From contig NSKI01000010.1 in the NCBI GenBank assembly GCA_003586005.1, forward strand, positions 1 through 64,000: 64,000 nt of DNA, in the 5' to 3' direction. How positions within the stretch are numbered: position 1 is the first letter of the stretch; each line of letters opens with the position of its first letter. Below the pieces are notes generated by a model. That model made no database searches. It saw only the letters and a list, made by a program, of their open reading frames with translations, and was not told the DNA's origin. Of the stretch, positions 35,767 through 43,318 are shown in pieces. The position numbers and the translations under genes are program-made. The DNA is from Haloplasmatales bacterium 4B (GTDB lineage: Bacteria > Bacillota_I > Bacilli_A > Haloplasmatales > Haloplasmataceae).

Positions 35767-36713
35767 TAATCGAAAAATGGAAACAAAGCCATACATATGT
35801 TATTGGTAAGGACCATGTGAAATTAAATCAATCATGTCAAGATCGAACCTATTATGCTAAAGAAGATGGTGTACATGTTATTGCTCTTGCTGATGGAGCA
35901 GGCTCTAGAAAAACTTCAGAAATTGGAGCTGAAGTTGTAACTAAATCAATATGTGAATTATTAGCAAGTGAATTCTTTAATTTCTTTATTGGCTGTGAAA
36001 AAAGAGGGAAAGATGAGTTAGATTATTTAAAAGATAATAAAATGTTAAAAAAAATAATTCTTAATACATTGTTAAATGAACTAAAAAAGCAATCTGAAAA
36101 AGTAGATGAATTATCATCGACATTATTGTTTTGCGCTCTTTATAAAAACAAATATATTATTGGGCATATTGGTGATGGAGTGATTGGAGGAATATTTGAA
36201 GAAGCTGATGGTTTAACAATTAGAACTTTATCAGAGCCTAAAAATGGTGGAGCTCCTAATATTACCTTTTTTGTTACTGATAATGACGCCATCGATCATT
36301 TACGAATTACCTCGGGAGAATTTACTAATTTAAGAGGAATTATCTTGATGTCTGATGGTCCTGCTGAAGTTATGTATAATAAAAATACAGGCCTAAATGA
36401 AAATGTAATCAAAATTTTTAATAATTTTGATAAAAAAACCCCCAGTGAGTATAATCAAATCCTTAGTAAGTTCTTATGTGAAAAAATAGCAAATTACAGT
36501 AGTGATGATTTAAGTTTAAATTTGTTGTATTTAGAGAGTCTATATGCATCGGTCCAAGATACATATACTTTAAACTTATTAAGCGATATTTCGTCAGTTG
36601 ATCAAATAACTTATAAATCAAAATATTGTGTGGAATTAGACCCAACAATTAAGTCAATAAATAAAAATTTCTCCTCAATCGATGATGTAAGGAGATACCT
36701 AAAATGGATTTAA
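35763..36713 (+). CDS. PP2C-type protein serine/threonine phosphatase (TerY-P set 1)
   Basis: A 316-residue PP2C phosphatase. ATG 35763 is preferred because it overlaps the vWA stop (ATGA); GTG 35751 is a less likely start. The metal-binding Asp residues are in NQSCQDRTYYA (D27), ALADGAGSRKTSEIGA (D44), LMSDGPAE and the late NYSSDDLSLNLL. The IIGHIGDGVIGG strand is also typical. It is expected to dephosphorylate targets of the adjacent kinase. The kinase start lies inside its last codons, so vWA, phosphatase and kinase form one translationally coupled triad. Confidence 0.9.
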   Translation: MIIEKWKQSHTYVIGKDHVKLNQSCQDRTYYAKEDGVHVIALADGAGSRKTSEIGAEVVTKSICELLASEFFNFFIGCEKRGKDELDYLKDNKMLKKIILNTLLNELKKQSEKVDELSSTLLFCALYKNKYIIGHIGDGVIGGIFEEADGLTIRTLSEPKNGGAPNITFFVTDNDAIDHLRITSGEFTNLRGIILMSDGPAEVMYNKNTGLNENVIKIFNNFDKKTPSEYNQILSKFLCEKIANYSSDDLSLNLLYLESLYASVQDTYTLNLLSDISSVDQITYKSKYCVELDPTIKSINKNFSSIDDVRRYLKWI

Positions 36714-38062
36714 AATTTGGAACAAATAATATTATTTTCATTGAAGAAAGTTGTTTTTTAGCTGATGAATTTAATCAATTTTTAATAAGTTTGTTTAAAA
36801 AACTTGATGGGAGAAATTTAACAATCTGCGTAGATCAAAATATTGACAAAACAATCGATAATTATAAATTGACTTTAAACGATAGGGATGCATATACAAT
36901 TGAAGGGTTCATTGACATTTTCGAGCACCTAGAGATTATTCAGAAAATAGATACAAGAGGTTATTTAGATTTTAATGATTTAGGGAATATCATTAGAAAT
37001 AATAAATTACTAAATGTATTAATTTTAACACAAAAAGAAAGTGTCTATAAGTCGTTTAAAAAACTAGAATTAGATTCTGAAAATCTTGCTTTAGCAAGAT
37101 TTAACAAAGAATTAATCGAATGGATTACTTATCCTAAAGTTGGTAATGATGCCTTTTTTATCGAAAAAGATATATATATAAATAAAGTAGATATTGATAA
37201 TATTGATTATGTCTTTTCTCCAAAATATGGTCACTTAAAATTAGATAAAAGGATCCATTTTAAGGGTGGAGAAGGAATTTTGTATAAAACATATAATAAT
37301 CAATTATGTAAACTTTATTATGATGAGCACCAGACATATGTTAATTATAAAAAAATTGAACAGATGTTAGAAATTGATATTAATAACCCATTTATAAATT
37401 GGCCAAAAGATTATTTGTTTTATAAAAATGATTTTGTTGGTTATCTAATGGATGAGATAAAAGGAGCTAGTAGCCTAGATGTCCTTAGAATTAATATGTT
37501 TGAAGGGTATAACATCTTTGATTTATATGTTTTAAGTTACAATTTATTATTGAATATTGATTATTTACATAATAAAAATATCCTTGTAGGTGATTTAAAA
37601 CTTGATAATATACTAGTGAAATCACCTGTTGAAGTTTATTTAATTGATTGCGGAAGTTATCAAATAAAAGATTTTTCATGCGATGTTTGTCATCCAGAAT
37701 ATACTAAAAAAGTATATACAAGTGAAGAGTTGAAAAAGAAGTTAAGGACAATAGAGGATGAATATTATCCAATCAATAAAATTATTTTTGAGTTATTGAT
37801 TGGTAAAAATCCAAATTATAATCGCGACTTAGGTGAAGTAGATATTGAAAATAAAAATAATTTTACTTTTCCGCTTGATTTAAGCCAAATAAAAACCTAC
37901 ACAAGAGATTTGGTATTATGGATTGGATTAAGCGAAAGGATGAGAGAATTTTTTTATTACTATTTCAAGGAAAATAAAATAACTTACCTATCAGAATGGT
38001 TAAATGAACTAGAAGTATATATAGAAAACGCAAAAGCAAAAAAAAGAAACGGAGAGAGATAA
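36704..38062 (+). CDS. Divergent protein kinase with N-terminal PIN-like domain (TerY-P set 1)
   Basis: A 452-residue protein. Residues about 1-140 alternate strands and helices (NIIFIEESCFL; LNVLILTQKESVYKSF; IEWI) in a way that suggests a PIN/NYN-like Rossmann domain, though I cannot confirm active-site acids. Residues about 170-435 are a kinase fold: glycine-rich FKGGEGILYKTY (186-197), candidate ATP Lys203 in CKLYY, catalytic loop VGDLKLDNILV (295-305) with Asp297 and Asn302, and DCG (315-317) replacing DFG. HRD has become VGD, as in many bacterial TerY-P kinases. It lies between a PP2C and a vWA gene, with AAGGAG for its start. Activity is likely but unproven because of the altered motifs. 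Confidence 0.8.
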   Translation: MDLKFGTNNIIFIEESCFLADEFNQFLISLFKKLDGRNLTICVDQNIDKTIDNYKLTLNDRDAYTIEGFIDIFEHLEIIQKIDTRGYLDFNDLGNIIRNNKLLNVLILTQKESVYKSFKKLELDSENLALARFNKELIEWITYPKVGNDAFFIEKDIYINKVDIDNIDYVFSPKYGHLKLDKRIHFKGGEGILYKTYNNQLCKLYYDEHQTYVNYKKIEQMLEIDINNPFINWPKDYLFYKNDFVGYLMDEIKGASSLDVLRINMFEGYNIFDLYVLSYNLLLNIDYLHNKNILVGDLKLDNILVKSPVEVYLIDCGSYQIKDFSCDVCHPEYTKKVYTSEELKKKLRTIEDEYYPINKIIFELLIGKNPNYNRDLGEVDIENKNNFTFPLDLSQIKTYTRDLVLWIGLSERMREFFYYYFKENKITYLSEWLNELEVYIENAKAKKRNGER

Positions 38063-38063
38063 T

Positions 38064-38759
38064 ATGAATACTAATAATGATTTCAATTTTGATTTATTTG
38101 GAGACTATAAATTACCAGATTTGGACAGTTCTTTAAAACTGCCACTATGTTTAGTTCTTGACCAAAGTGGTTCAATGGCTGAAAGAACAAGATCTAGTAA
38201 TGGCTCTATCGTAAAAATTGATGAATTAAACTCAAATGTTGAAAAGCTAATCAATTATATTAAGCATGATCCAAAAGCGAGCAAAATTTGCGATTTATGT
38301 ATAATTGCTTTTGGTGGAAGAGTTCAAGTAGTAACAAACTATAATAGAGTAGATCAAATAAGACCTTTTAAACTAGTTGCTGGTGGTAGCACACCATTAG
38401 GTGAAGCTGTGGGACTAGCCATTGATTTGCTTAATAAAAGAAGACAATATTACCGAGATAATGGGATTGAGCACTATAAACCATTGATGTTACTGATGTC
38501 TGATGGAGAACCTACTGACAGATATGATACTAGTGCTAGAATTTGTTCTGAAAAAGTTAGTGGAAAAGAGCTTAAAATTTATCCTGTCGGAATTGGGAAT
38601 AACTATAGAGAAGACATATTAAAAGAATTTTCGCCTTATGTAAATCCGAAACGAATTACTGATATGGCAGGGTTTATGAAATTGTTTGAACTTTTAAGTA
38701 GAAGTACAAGTAATCCTACCGATGACTCAATTGATAAATGGTTTAATGAAGATATTTAG
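38064..38759 (+). CDS. TerY-like vWA domain protein
   Basis: A 231-residue vWA protein closer to canonical TerY. The MIDAS motif is DQSGS (33-37) in LVLDQSGSMAER, the Thr position is in AGGSTPLGEAV, and the distal acidic motif is LMSDGEPTDRYD. The N-terminal about 27 residues are an Asp/Asn-rich tail. It starts one base after the kinase stop. It closes the first transcription unit: a strong terminator follows, then a new promoter. Two vWA proteins bracketing one phosphatase/kinase pair suggests they serve as different adaptors for the same signalling module. Confidence 0.92.
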   Translation: MNTNNDFNFDLFGDYKLPDLDSSLKLPLCLVLDQSGSMAERTRSSNGSIVKIDELNSNVEKLINYIKHDPKASKICDLCIIAFGGRVQVVTNYNRVDQIRPFKLVAGGSTPLGEAVGLAIDLLNKRRQYYRDNGIEHYKPLMLLMSDGEPTDRYDTSARICSEKVSGKELKIYPVGIGNNYREDILKEFSPYVNPKRITDMAGFMKLFELLSRSTSNPTDDSIDKWFNEDI

Positions 38760-38770
38760 AAGCAATTAGT

Positions 38771-38804
38771 GATGATTTTTGTTGTGGACAAAAATCATCT
38801 TTTT
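38771..38804 (+). terminator. Terminator splitting the locus into two transcription units
   Basis: GATGATTTTTGT (38771-38782) pairs perfectly with ACAAAAATCATC (38788-38799), followed by TTTTT. Confidence 0.85.
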
Positions 38805-38852
38805 ATACATTGTAAAAGTTAAGTTAACTGATTTCATTCACTTTAAACTTTG

Positions 38853-38881
38853 TTGACATTTGTCAATATTTGGGAGATAAT
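38853..38881 (+). promoter_or_regulatory. Promoter of the SPFH/ESCRT-like transcription unit, with palindrome over the -35
   Basis: Perfect -35 TTGACA (38853-38858), 17-nt spacer, -10 GATAAT (38876-38881). The -35 is half of the palindrome TTGACATTTGTCAA (38853-38866), which could be an operator. Confidence 0.75.
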
Positions 38882-38912
38882 ATTACTAATGATTAGTTGT
38901 AAGGAGGTATTT

Positions 38913-39764
38913 ATGAAAGAAGTAATTAAGTTTTTAGGGAAAAAAGATGATTTAGTTTGGATTTATCCAAAAACATCGATAAATAATGATGCCATGATTC
39001 AAGTGGATATGGGCTATCAAGCGATAATGGTCCGAAATGGTGAAATTGATATCCCTTATTTAACAGGTACTAATAAAGTTTTTGATGATAAACAAACAAA
39101 ATTTTCAATCTTTAATAATAAAAAATATGTTAGTGATTGTAGTATTTATTTTTTTAATAAATCTCGAGAAGTTAGTGCTAGAGAATGGGGAACTAAATAT
39201 CCAATAAAATATTTTGACAAAAGTTATAAAATAGAATTATCTATGCGGGGGCATGGAACATACAAGCTTTGTATAGAAAGTCCAAGATTGTTTTTAAAAA
39301 GTTTTAAAATCGATAACAATTCACTTTTTAAATTAGAGTCATCTATTAAGGATATGGTTATTTCAAAATTATCTGAAACATTAGCGAAAGAATTAACTAA
39401 GGGAAGTTATGATTTGTTGAGTATTCATGCTTTTTATGATGTAATTTCTAAAGCCGCGCAAGATACACTAAATGTTGAAATTGAGCAATATGGTTTCAGT
39501 ATTTATGACCTATCAATAGCGAATTTAACTCCAGTTGAAGAAGAACAAATACATGCTTTGAAAGAGGCTAAGTTTAAAGCAACTATTTTCGAAAATGAAT
39601 TTGAAATAGTTAATAAAGCAAGAAAAGCAAATAACGAAGATATCATAATGCAAAAGCAAATGAAACAACAAATTTGTACTAATTGTAATACTAATATAGA
39701 TAGTAACATGAAGTTTTGTCCTAATTGTGGTAAAAATTTAAATGAGAGTGAGTTTGGTGATTAG
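38913..39764 (+). CDS. SPFH-domain protein with C-terminal zinc ribbon (YdjI-like)
   Basis: A 283-residue protein. ATG 38913 is chosen because TAAGGAGGT lies just before it; an upstream in-frame start at 38850 lies within the promoter. Residues about 20-215 resemble the SPFH (stomatin/flotillin-like) domain of bacterial YdjI 'virion core'-type proteins (QVDMGYQAIMVRNGEI; SREVSAREWGTKYPIKY; a helix after QYGFSIYDLSIANLTP). A helical stretch follows, then a zinc ribbon with ICTNCNTNID and FCPNCGKNL. In Bacillus, YdjI-type SPFH proteins recruit the ESCRT-III-superfamily protein PspA and its regulators to the membrane. An SPFH protein heading a unit with an ESCRT-III-like protein fits that theme. 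Confidence 0.88.
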   Translation: MKEVIKFLGKKDDLVWIYPKTSINNDAMIQVDMGYQAIMVRNGEIDIPYLTGTNKVFDDKQTKFSIFNNKKYVSDCSIYFFNKSREVSAREWGTKYPIKYFDKSYKIELSMRGHGTYKLCIESPRLFLKSFKIDNNSLFKLESSIKDMVISKLSETLAKELTKGSYDLLSIHAFYDVISKAAQDTLNVEIEQYGFSIYDLSIANLTPVEEEQIHALKEAKFKATIFENEFEIVNKARKANNEDIIMQKQMKQQICTNCNTNIDSNMKFCPNCGKNLNESEFGD

Positions 39765-39765
39765 A

Positions 39766-40071
39766 ATGATATTTAGTAAACAAAATTCACAATTTAATAA
39801 AATTCAAAAAGATGTCTATAAAAAATTAAATGAACTTGAATCTATTGTTAAAGATCCTGTGATTAGAAAGAGAATTACCATTTTGATTGATAAAACATCT
39901 AGTTTAAAAAATACACAAAATAGTAAGATTATTGGTTTGCTTGAAGATACTTCGAACTATGTTCGAGAGTTAAAAAAAGAATTAATGAATCCTGTTGATT
40001 TAGTCTTAAGTAATTATCTTGATAAAATTGATTCATTATTAAATCAGATTAAGTATGAAAGTGAGGAATAA
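39766..40071 (+). CDS. Small coiled-coil protein, unknown
   Basis: A 101-residue, entirely helical, Lys/Asp/Leu-rich protein. ATG 39766 starts one base after the SPFH gene's stop; a longer start at 39742 would overlap it more and lacks a ribosome binding site. Heptad-like spacing of Leu/Ile is visible (IQKDVYKKLNELESIV; YLDKIDSLLNQI). No family is recognised. Its tight packing between the SPFH and ESCRT-like genes suggests it is a structural partner, possibly a short ESCRT-III-like or adaptor helix bundle. Confidence 0.7.
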   Translation: MIFSKQNSQFNKIQKDVYKKLNELESIVKDPVIRKRITILIDKTSSLKNTQNSKIIGLLEDTSNYVRELKKELMNPVDLVLSNYLDKIDSLLNQIKYESEE

Positions 40072-40072
40072 T

Positions 40073-40642
40073 ATGTTTTGGTTTAGTAAAAAGAAAAAAA
40101 TAAAAAATAAAGCAGAAAAGACATGGCGATTGGAAAATGAAATCTATCGACATATCCATGAACTTGAGAATTTATTTAAAACTTTAGAGGAAACAAAAGC
40201 AAAAGGTAAAAAAGAACAGAATATCAACTTGCAGCAATTAATTGCTAATGAGTATCTACTTATAGAGAATAAAATTAAGATACAAACAATTTCTTTAAAA
40301 GAGATGCAAAAAACATATTTGGAAAATCAAGATTATTTAAATAAAGAACAATTACTAAATACTTATAAAATGATTGATGACTTTACAATATCTAGTGTTG
40401 CTGATTTAAAGAAAATTGTGGTTAAAATTAAAGATATTCAAGAAAATAAGCAAGAAGAAGATAAAGAGCGGAAAAATGTTAGTGATGTTTTTGAAGATAG
40501 TGTAAACAGTTATAGTTCTAATCTGGAAAATGAACGGGCAAAACAACTCACAGAATCTTGGGCTAGAGAAAATGAAGATGAACAATTAATAAATGAATTA
40601 ATTAGTGAAGAAGCTTTAGTAGAAAACAAGGAGGATTTATAG
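40073..40642 (+). CDS. Helical protein, possible second ESCRT-III-like subunit
   Basis: A 189-residue, highly charged helical protein. ATG 40073 follows GTGAGGA and sits one base after the previous stop; the longer in-frame start is upstream of that site. It opens with MFWFSKKKKIKNKAEKTW, a basic amphipathic start like the next protein's MGMFKSKAEK. Long helices follow (YRHIHELENLFKTLEET; LIANEYLLIENKIKIQTI), and the last about 50 residues are acidic (SWARENEDEQLINELISEE). Basic N-terminal half and acidic C-terminal half is the ESCRT-III charge layout. I see no clear MIM motif. ESCRT-III-like is a hypothesis; generic coiled coil is the fallback. Confidence 0.6.
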   Translation: MFWFSKKKKIKNKAEKTWRLENEIYRHIHELENLFKTLEETKAKGKKEQNINLQQLIANEYLLIENKIKIQTISLKEMQKTYLENQDYLNKEQLLNTYKMIDDFTISSVADLKKIVVKIKDIQENKQEEDKERKNVSDVFEDSVNSYSSNLENERAKQLTESWARENEDEQLINELISEEALVENKEDL

Positions 40643-40645
40643 AAT

Positions 40646-41230
40646 ATGGGTATGTTTAAATCGAAAGCAGAAAAAGAACTTGATAGAAAAATGAAAATAA
40701 AGAAAACTATATCAGGTATGAATAAGTTTGTCTCTCAAATTGAAGCGAAAAAAAGCAAATTAATTGAACAAGCTAGTTTAGCTAAATTAAAGGGGATTGA
40801 TTCTCAATATAATTTAGCTGTTCAAGGTTTGAAAATTGCTTTAGCTCAACAAAAAAGAGTTGAAACGATGTTATTAAATTTTGAAATCACTAGTCAATTA
40901 AAAGATATATCTGCTATGACCCAGGGATTTTTTGAATCTATGAGTATTTTCTCTAAAGAATTGTCTACTGATACTAAAGGGAAAGACCTTTATAAAGTGC
41001 AACAACAATTTGAAAGAGCGATGCTTAAGTCATCAATGCAGACAGAAAAACTTGAGACGTTCTTAGATTCAACAGAATCATTATTTGAAAATTTAAGTGT
41101 TGATTCAAATTCTGTTACCGATTCAGAAATTGAAAAATTAATTGAAACACAAGCATCTAATATGACTGATGACTTAGATGTTCAAATTGAAGAGAAGTTA
41201 AAGAGTTTAGACAGCAAACAAACATTATAA
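40646..41230 (+). CDS. ESCRT-III/CHMP-like protein with C-terminal MIM1-like motif
   Basis: A 194-residue, all-helical protein with AAGGAGG upstream. The N-terminal half is basic and predicted to form a long alpha1-alpha2 hairpin (about 20-80: KFVSQIEAKKSKLIEQASLA; VQGLKIALAQQKRVETMLL). The pattern continues with FEITSQLKDISAMTQGFFES and KVQQQFERAMLKSSMQTEKL, then acidic helices with SEIEKLIETQ (160-169), closely following the CHMP/Vps24/Did2 layout. The last helix has D178-x-x-I181-x-x-K184-L185-x-x-L188, matching the MIM1 consensus [DE]xxLxx[RK]LxxL that eukaryotic ESCRT-III subunits use to bind Vps4 MIT domains. The next gene encodes a Vps4-like ATPase with an MIT-like domain. PspA/Vipp1-type homology alone would not explain this motif. 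Confidence 0.68.
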   Translation: MGMFKSKAEKELDRKMKIKKTISGMNKFVSQIEAKKSKLIEQASLAKLKGIDSQYNLAVQGLKIALAQQKRVETMLLNFEITSQLKDISAMTQGFFESMSIFSKELSTDTKGKDLYKVQQQFERAMLKSSMQTEKLETFLDSTESLFENLSVDSNSVTDSEIEKLIETQASNMTDDLDVQIEEKLKSLDSKQTL

Positions 41231-41244
41231 GAAGAGGGGATATT

Positions 41245-42390
41245 ATGGAGAATCAACAGTTTTTACTTGATGCATTTAATACTTACTATAATAACGGTAT
41301 GGAAGCCAAGAATAAGAATAATATACCTCTAGCTAAGAAAAATTTCACAAGATCAGCTGAAGCCTTAGTTAAACTGGCAAAAATGTCCACAGGAGAATTA
41401 CGTAAATCTCGTTATGAAAGGGCAAGCCGGCTTATTGATTATATTAATAATTTACAAGTTTCTGTAACAAGTGCTAATAAGATTAGTAATGCAAGTGCTA
41501 ATGTCTCGAAAAAAACTTCTAAAGAAGATAATAGCGAAACTATTTGGGAATCAGTTACTGTGCCTAAAATTAGTTTTGATGATATTGCGGGATTAGATGA
41601 TGTAAAAGAAGCTGTTCGAGTAAGAATTATTTTGCCAAGAAAGTATCCAGAAGTTTACCAAAAGTATAAAAAGAAATCTGGTGGTGGAGTATTAATGTAT
41701 GGACTACCAGGAACAGGAAAAACCATGGTTTCTAAGGCGATAGCTAAGGAAATTGATGCTAAGTTTTTTGAAGTTAAAAGTAGCGATATTGTTAGTAAAT
41801 GGTTTGGTGAAGCTGAAAAGAATATAAAAAGTTTATTTGAAACGGCTAGAAAAGAAAAGAACGCTGTAATATTTTTTGATGAATTTGAAGCATTAGGTGC
41901 TAAACGGGGAGGAAATTCAAGCGTTATGGCAAGAATTATTCCAGAACTTTTAGCCCAAATTCAAGGGTTTAATGAAACTGAATCAAATATTATGCTGCTT
42001 GCGGCAACTAATAGACCATGGGATATTGATAGTGCCTTTTTAAGACCAGGTCGTTTTAATGAGAAATTATATATACCACTACCTGATTATGAAGCTAGAG
42101 AATTTATAATTACAAGAGCTTTAGAAGAGCTCCCAGTAGATAACGATATTAATATCAACGAAATTGTAGAATTTACTGATGGTTTTAATGCTTCAGATGT
42201 TGTGGAGTTTTGCGAAAGATTAAAAGATGGACCGATTAAACGGACAATTGAGAGCGGTGGCAATGATATAAAAAATATAACATCAGAAGATGTTTCATTA
42301 ACTAAAGCTAAAGTAAAGAGTTCTGTAAATCCACAGGATGTAATTGCTTTAGAAAAATGGAAAAATAATTTTGAAGATGATAATAATTAA
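41245..42390 (+). CDS. Vps4/CdvC-like AAA ATPase with N-terminal MIT-like domain
   Basis: A 381-residue meiotic-clade AAA ATPase. Residues 1-70 are three amphipathic helices in MIT style (FLLDAFNTYYNNGMEAKNK; ARKNF-type ARSAEAL region at 30-45; ASRLIDYINNL). A Ser/Asn-rich linker follows (about 71-105). The ATPase shows FDDIAGLDDVKEAV (111-124), Walker A GLPGTGKT (153-160), the Vps4-type pore loop SKWFGEAEKN (184-193), Walker B VIFFDEFEAL (208-217), sensor 1 AATN (253-256) and LRPGRF (266-271) before LYIPLPD. The C-terminal helix (ALEKWKNNF) resembles the katanin/Vps4 C-terminal helix. It is not FtsH: there is no protease domain or transmembrane segment. In archaea and eukaryotes such ATPases remodel ESCRT-III filaments; here it directly follows the ESCRT-III-like gene. 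Confidence 0.88.
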   Translation: MENQQFLLDAFNTYYNNGMEAKNKNNIPLAKKNFTRSAEALVKLAKMSTGELRKSRYERASRLIDYINNLQVSVTSANKISNASANVSKKTSKEDNSETIWESVTVPKISFDDIAGLDDVKEAVRVRIILPRKYPEVYQKYKKKSGGGVLMYGLPGTGKTMVSKAIAKEIDAKFFEVKSSDIVSKWFGEAEKNIKSLFETARKEKNAVIFFDEFEALGAKRGGNSSVMARIIPELLAQIQGFNETESNIMLLAATNRPWDIDSAFLRPGRFNEKLYIPLPDYEAREFIITRALEELPVDNDININEIVEFTDGFNASDVVEFCERLKDGPIKRTIESGGNDIKNITSEDVSLTKAKVKSSVNPQDVIALEKWKNNFEDDNN

Positions 42391-42412
42391 TATTTAGATA
42401 AGGAGGGGCACT

Positions 42413-43315
42413 ATGGAAACTAATATTAAAAATTGTCCATTTTGTGGAACAATTTTAGATGAGAAAAGCATTTTATATAAAGGATATTATGTTTGTACAA
42501 GCTGTGCAAATACCGTAAATGATAGTAAAAATGCAGATTTAATCCGTAAGTATAGTAGTTATATTAGGAATTTAGAATTTAAGCGGGCAAATTTACTGCG
42601 GAACGAAATGCTTGATGAAGCTATTTTGGATGTAAATGAGCTGCAGTTATTTACTTTTTATTCCTCTATTTTAGATCTGTTTATTACTAAAGATCCTAGT
42701 AAAATTATTAAGTTTTTAAATGATAGTACAGCTATAGATATTGGAGTAGCAATTGAGGTAATTAATTTTTTAACTAGTTTGTCAATGTATATTGAAAAAC
42801 TAGGTAGATATATTTTGAAATACGCAAGTATGCAAGAAAAGTATTTAGCACATTTAAATAATCACGAGCTTGATATTGCTTTAATAGAATTAAGGAAACG
42901 TTATTTTAAATCAATCCAAAATAAGTCAAGTTTTATCCAAGATAGTTTTAAACAAAAGAAAATGAATCTAATTGAAATAGTTGAATTAGTTCGCAATAAT
43001 GATCCGGCTAATATCGCTTGCCTGTATGTAGTTTTTGATGATGTAGCTATTGAGGAATATCTTCCGGATGAAATAAATACTTATTTATTGACTTGTGATT
43101 ATGCCTTAGAATTATATTATGAAAAAAATAATCATGAAATAAGTAAAAACTACCGCGATTATTATAAAAAAGCTAATTCGTTAAGAAAATTACTTAATCT
43201 CAATGCAGAAGTAAAATATAAGTGGCAAAAAAGGATCACTAAAAATCTATGGAAAAGAGTAAGTTATCTTATACTACTAATTTTGTCTGTTGCGATAATT
43301 AGATTAGGGATGTAA
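42413..43315 (+). CDS. Zinc-ribbon protein with C-terminal tail anchor, unknown
   Basis: A 300-residue protein with an AAGGAGGGG ribosome binding site. The N-terminus is a zinc ribbon (CPFCGT...VCTSCANTV, about 8-36). About 220 residues of helical, Leu/Lys-rich sequence follow without known motifs (NELQLFTFYSSILDLFI; ACLYVVFDDVAIEEYLPDE). The last about 25 residues are a membrane helix preceded by basic residues (KRVSYLILLILSVAIIRLGM), so the protein is likely tail-anchored with its bulk in the cytoplasm. It lies between the Vps4-like ATPase and the second kinase. A membrane recruitment role for the ESCRT-like proteins is inference. Confidence 0.7.
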   Translation: METNIKNCPFCGTILDEKSILYKGYYVCTSCANTVNDSKNADLIRKYSSYIRNLEFKRANLLRNEMLDEAILDVNELQLFTFYSSILDLFITKDPSKIIKFLNDSTAIDIGVAIEVINFLTSLSMYIEKLGRYILKYASMQEKYLAHLNNHELDIALIELRKRYFKSIQNKSSFIQDSFKQKKMNLIEIVELVRNNDPANIACLYVVFDDVAIEEYLPDEINTYLLTCDYALELYYEKNNHEISKNYRDYYKKANSLRKLLNLNAEVKYKWQKRITKNLWKRVSYLILLILSVAIIRLGM

Positions 43316-43318
43316 TTA

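Noticed and set aside
41245-42390. FtsH-type protease
   Set aside because: The AAA core could suggest it, but there is no membrane helix and no HEXXH protease domain; the N-terminus is MIT-like.
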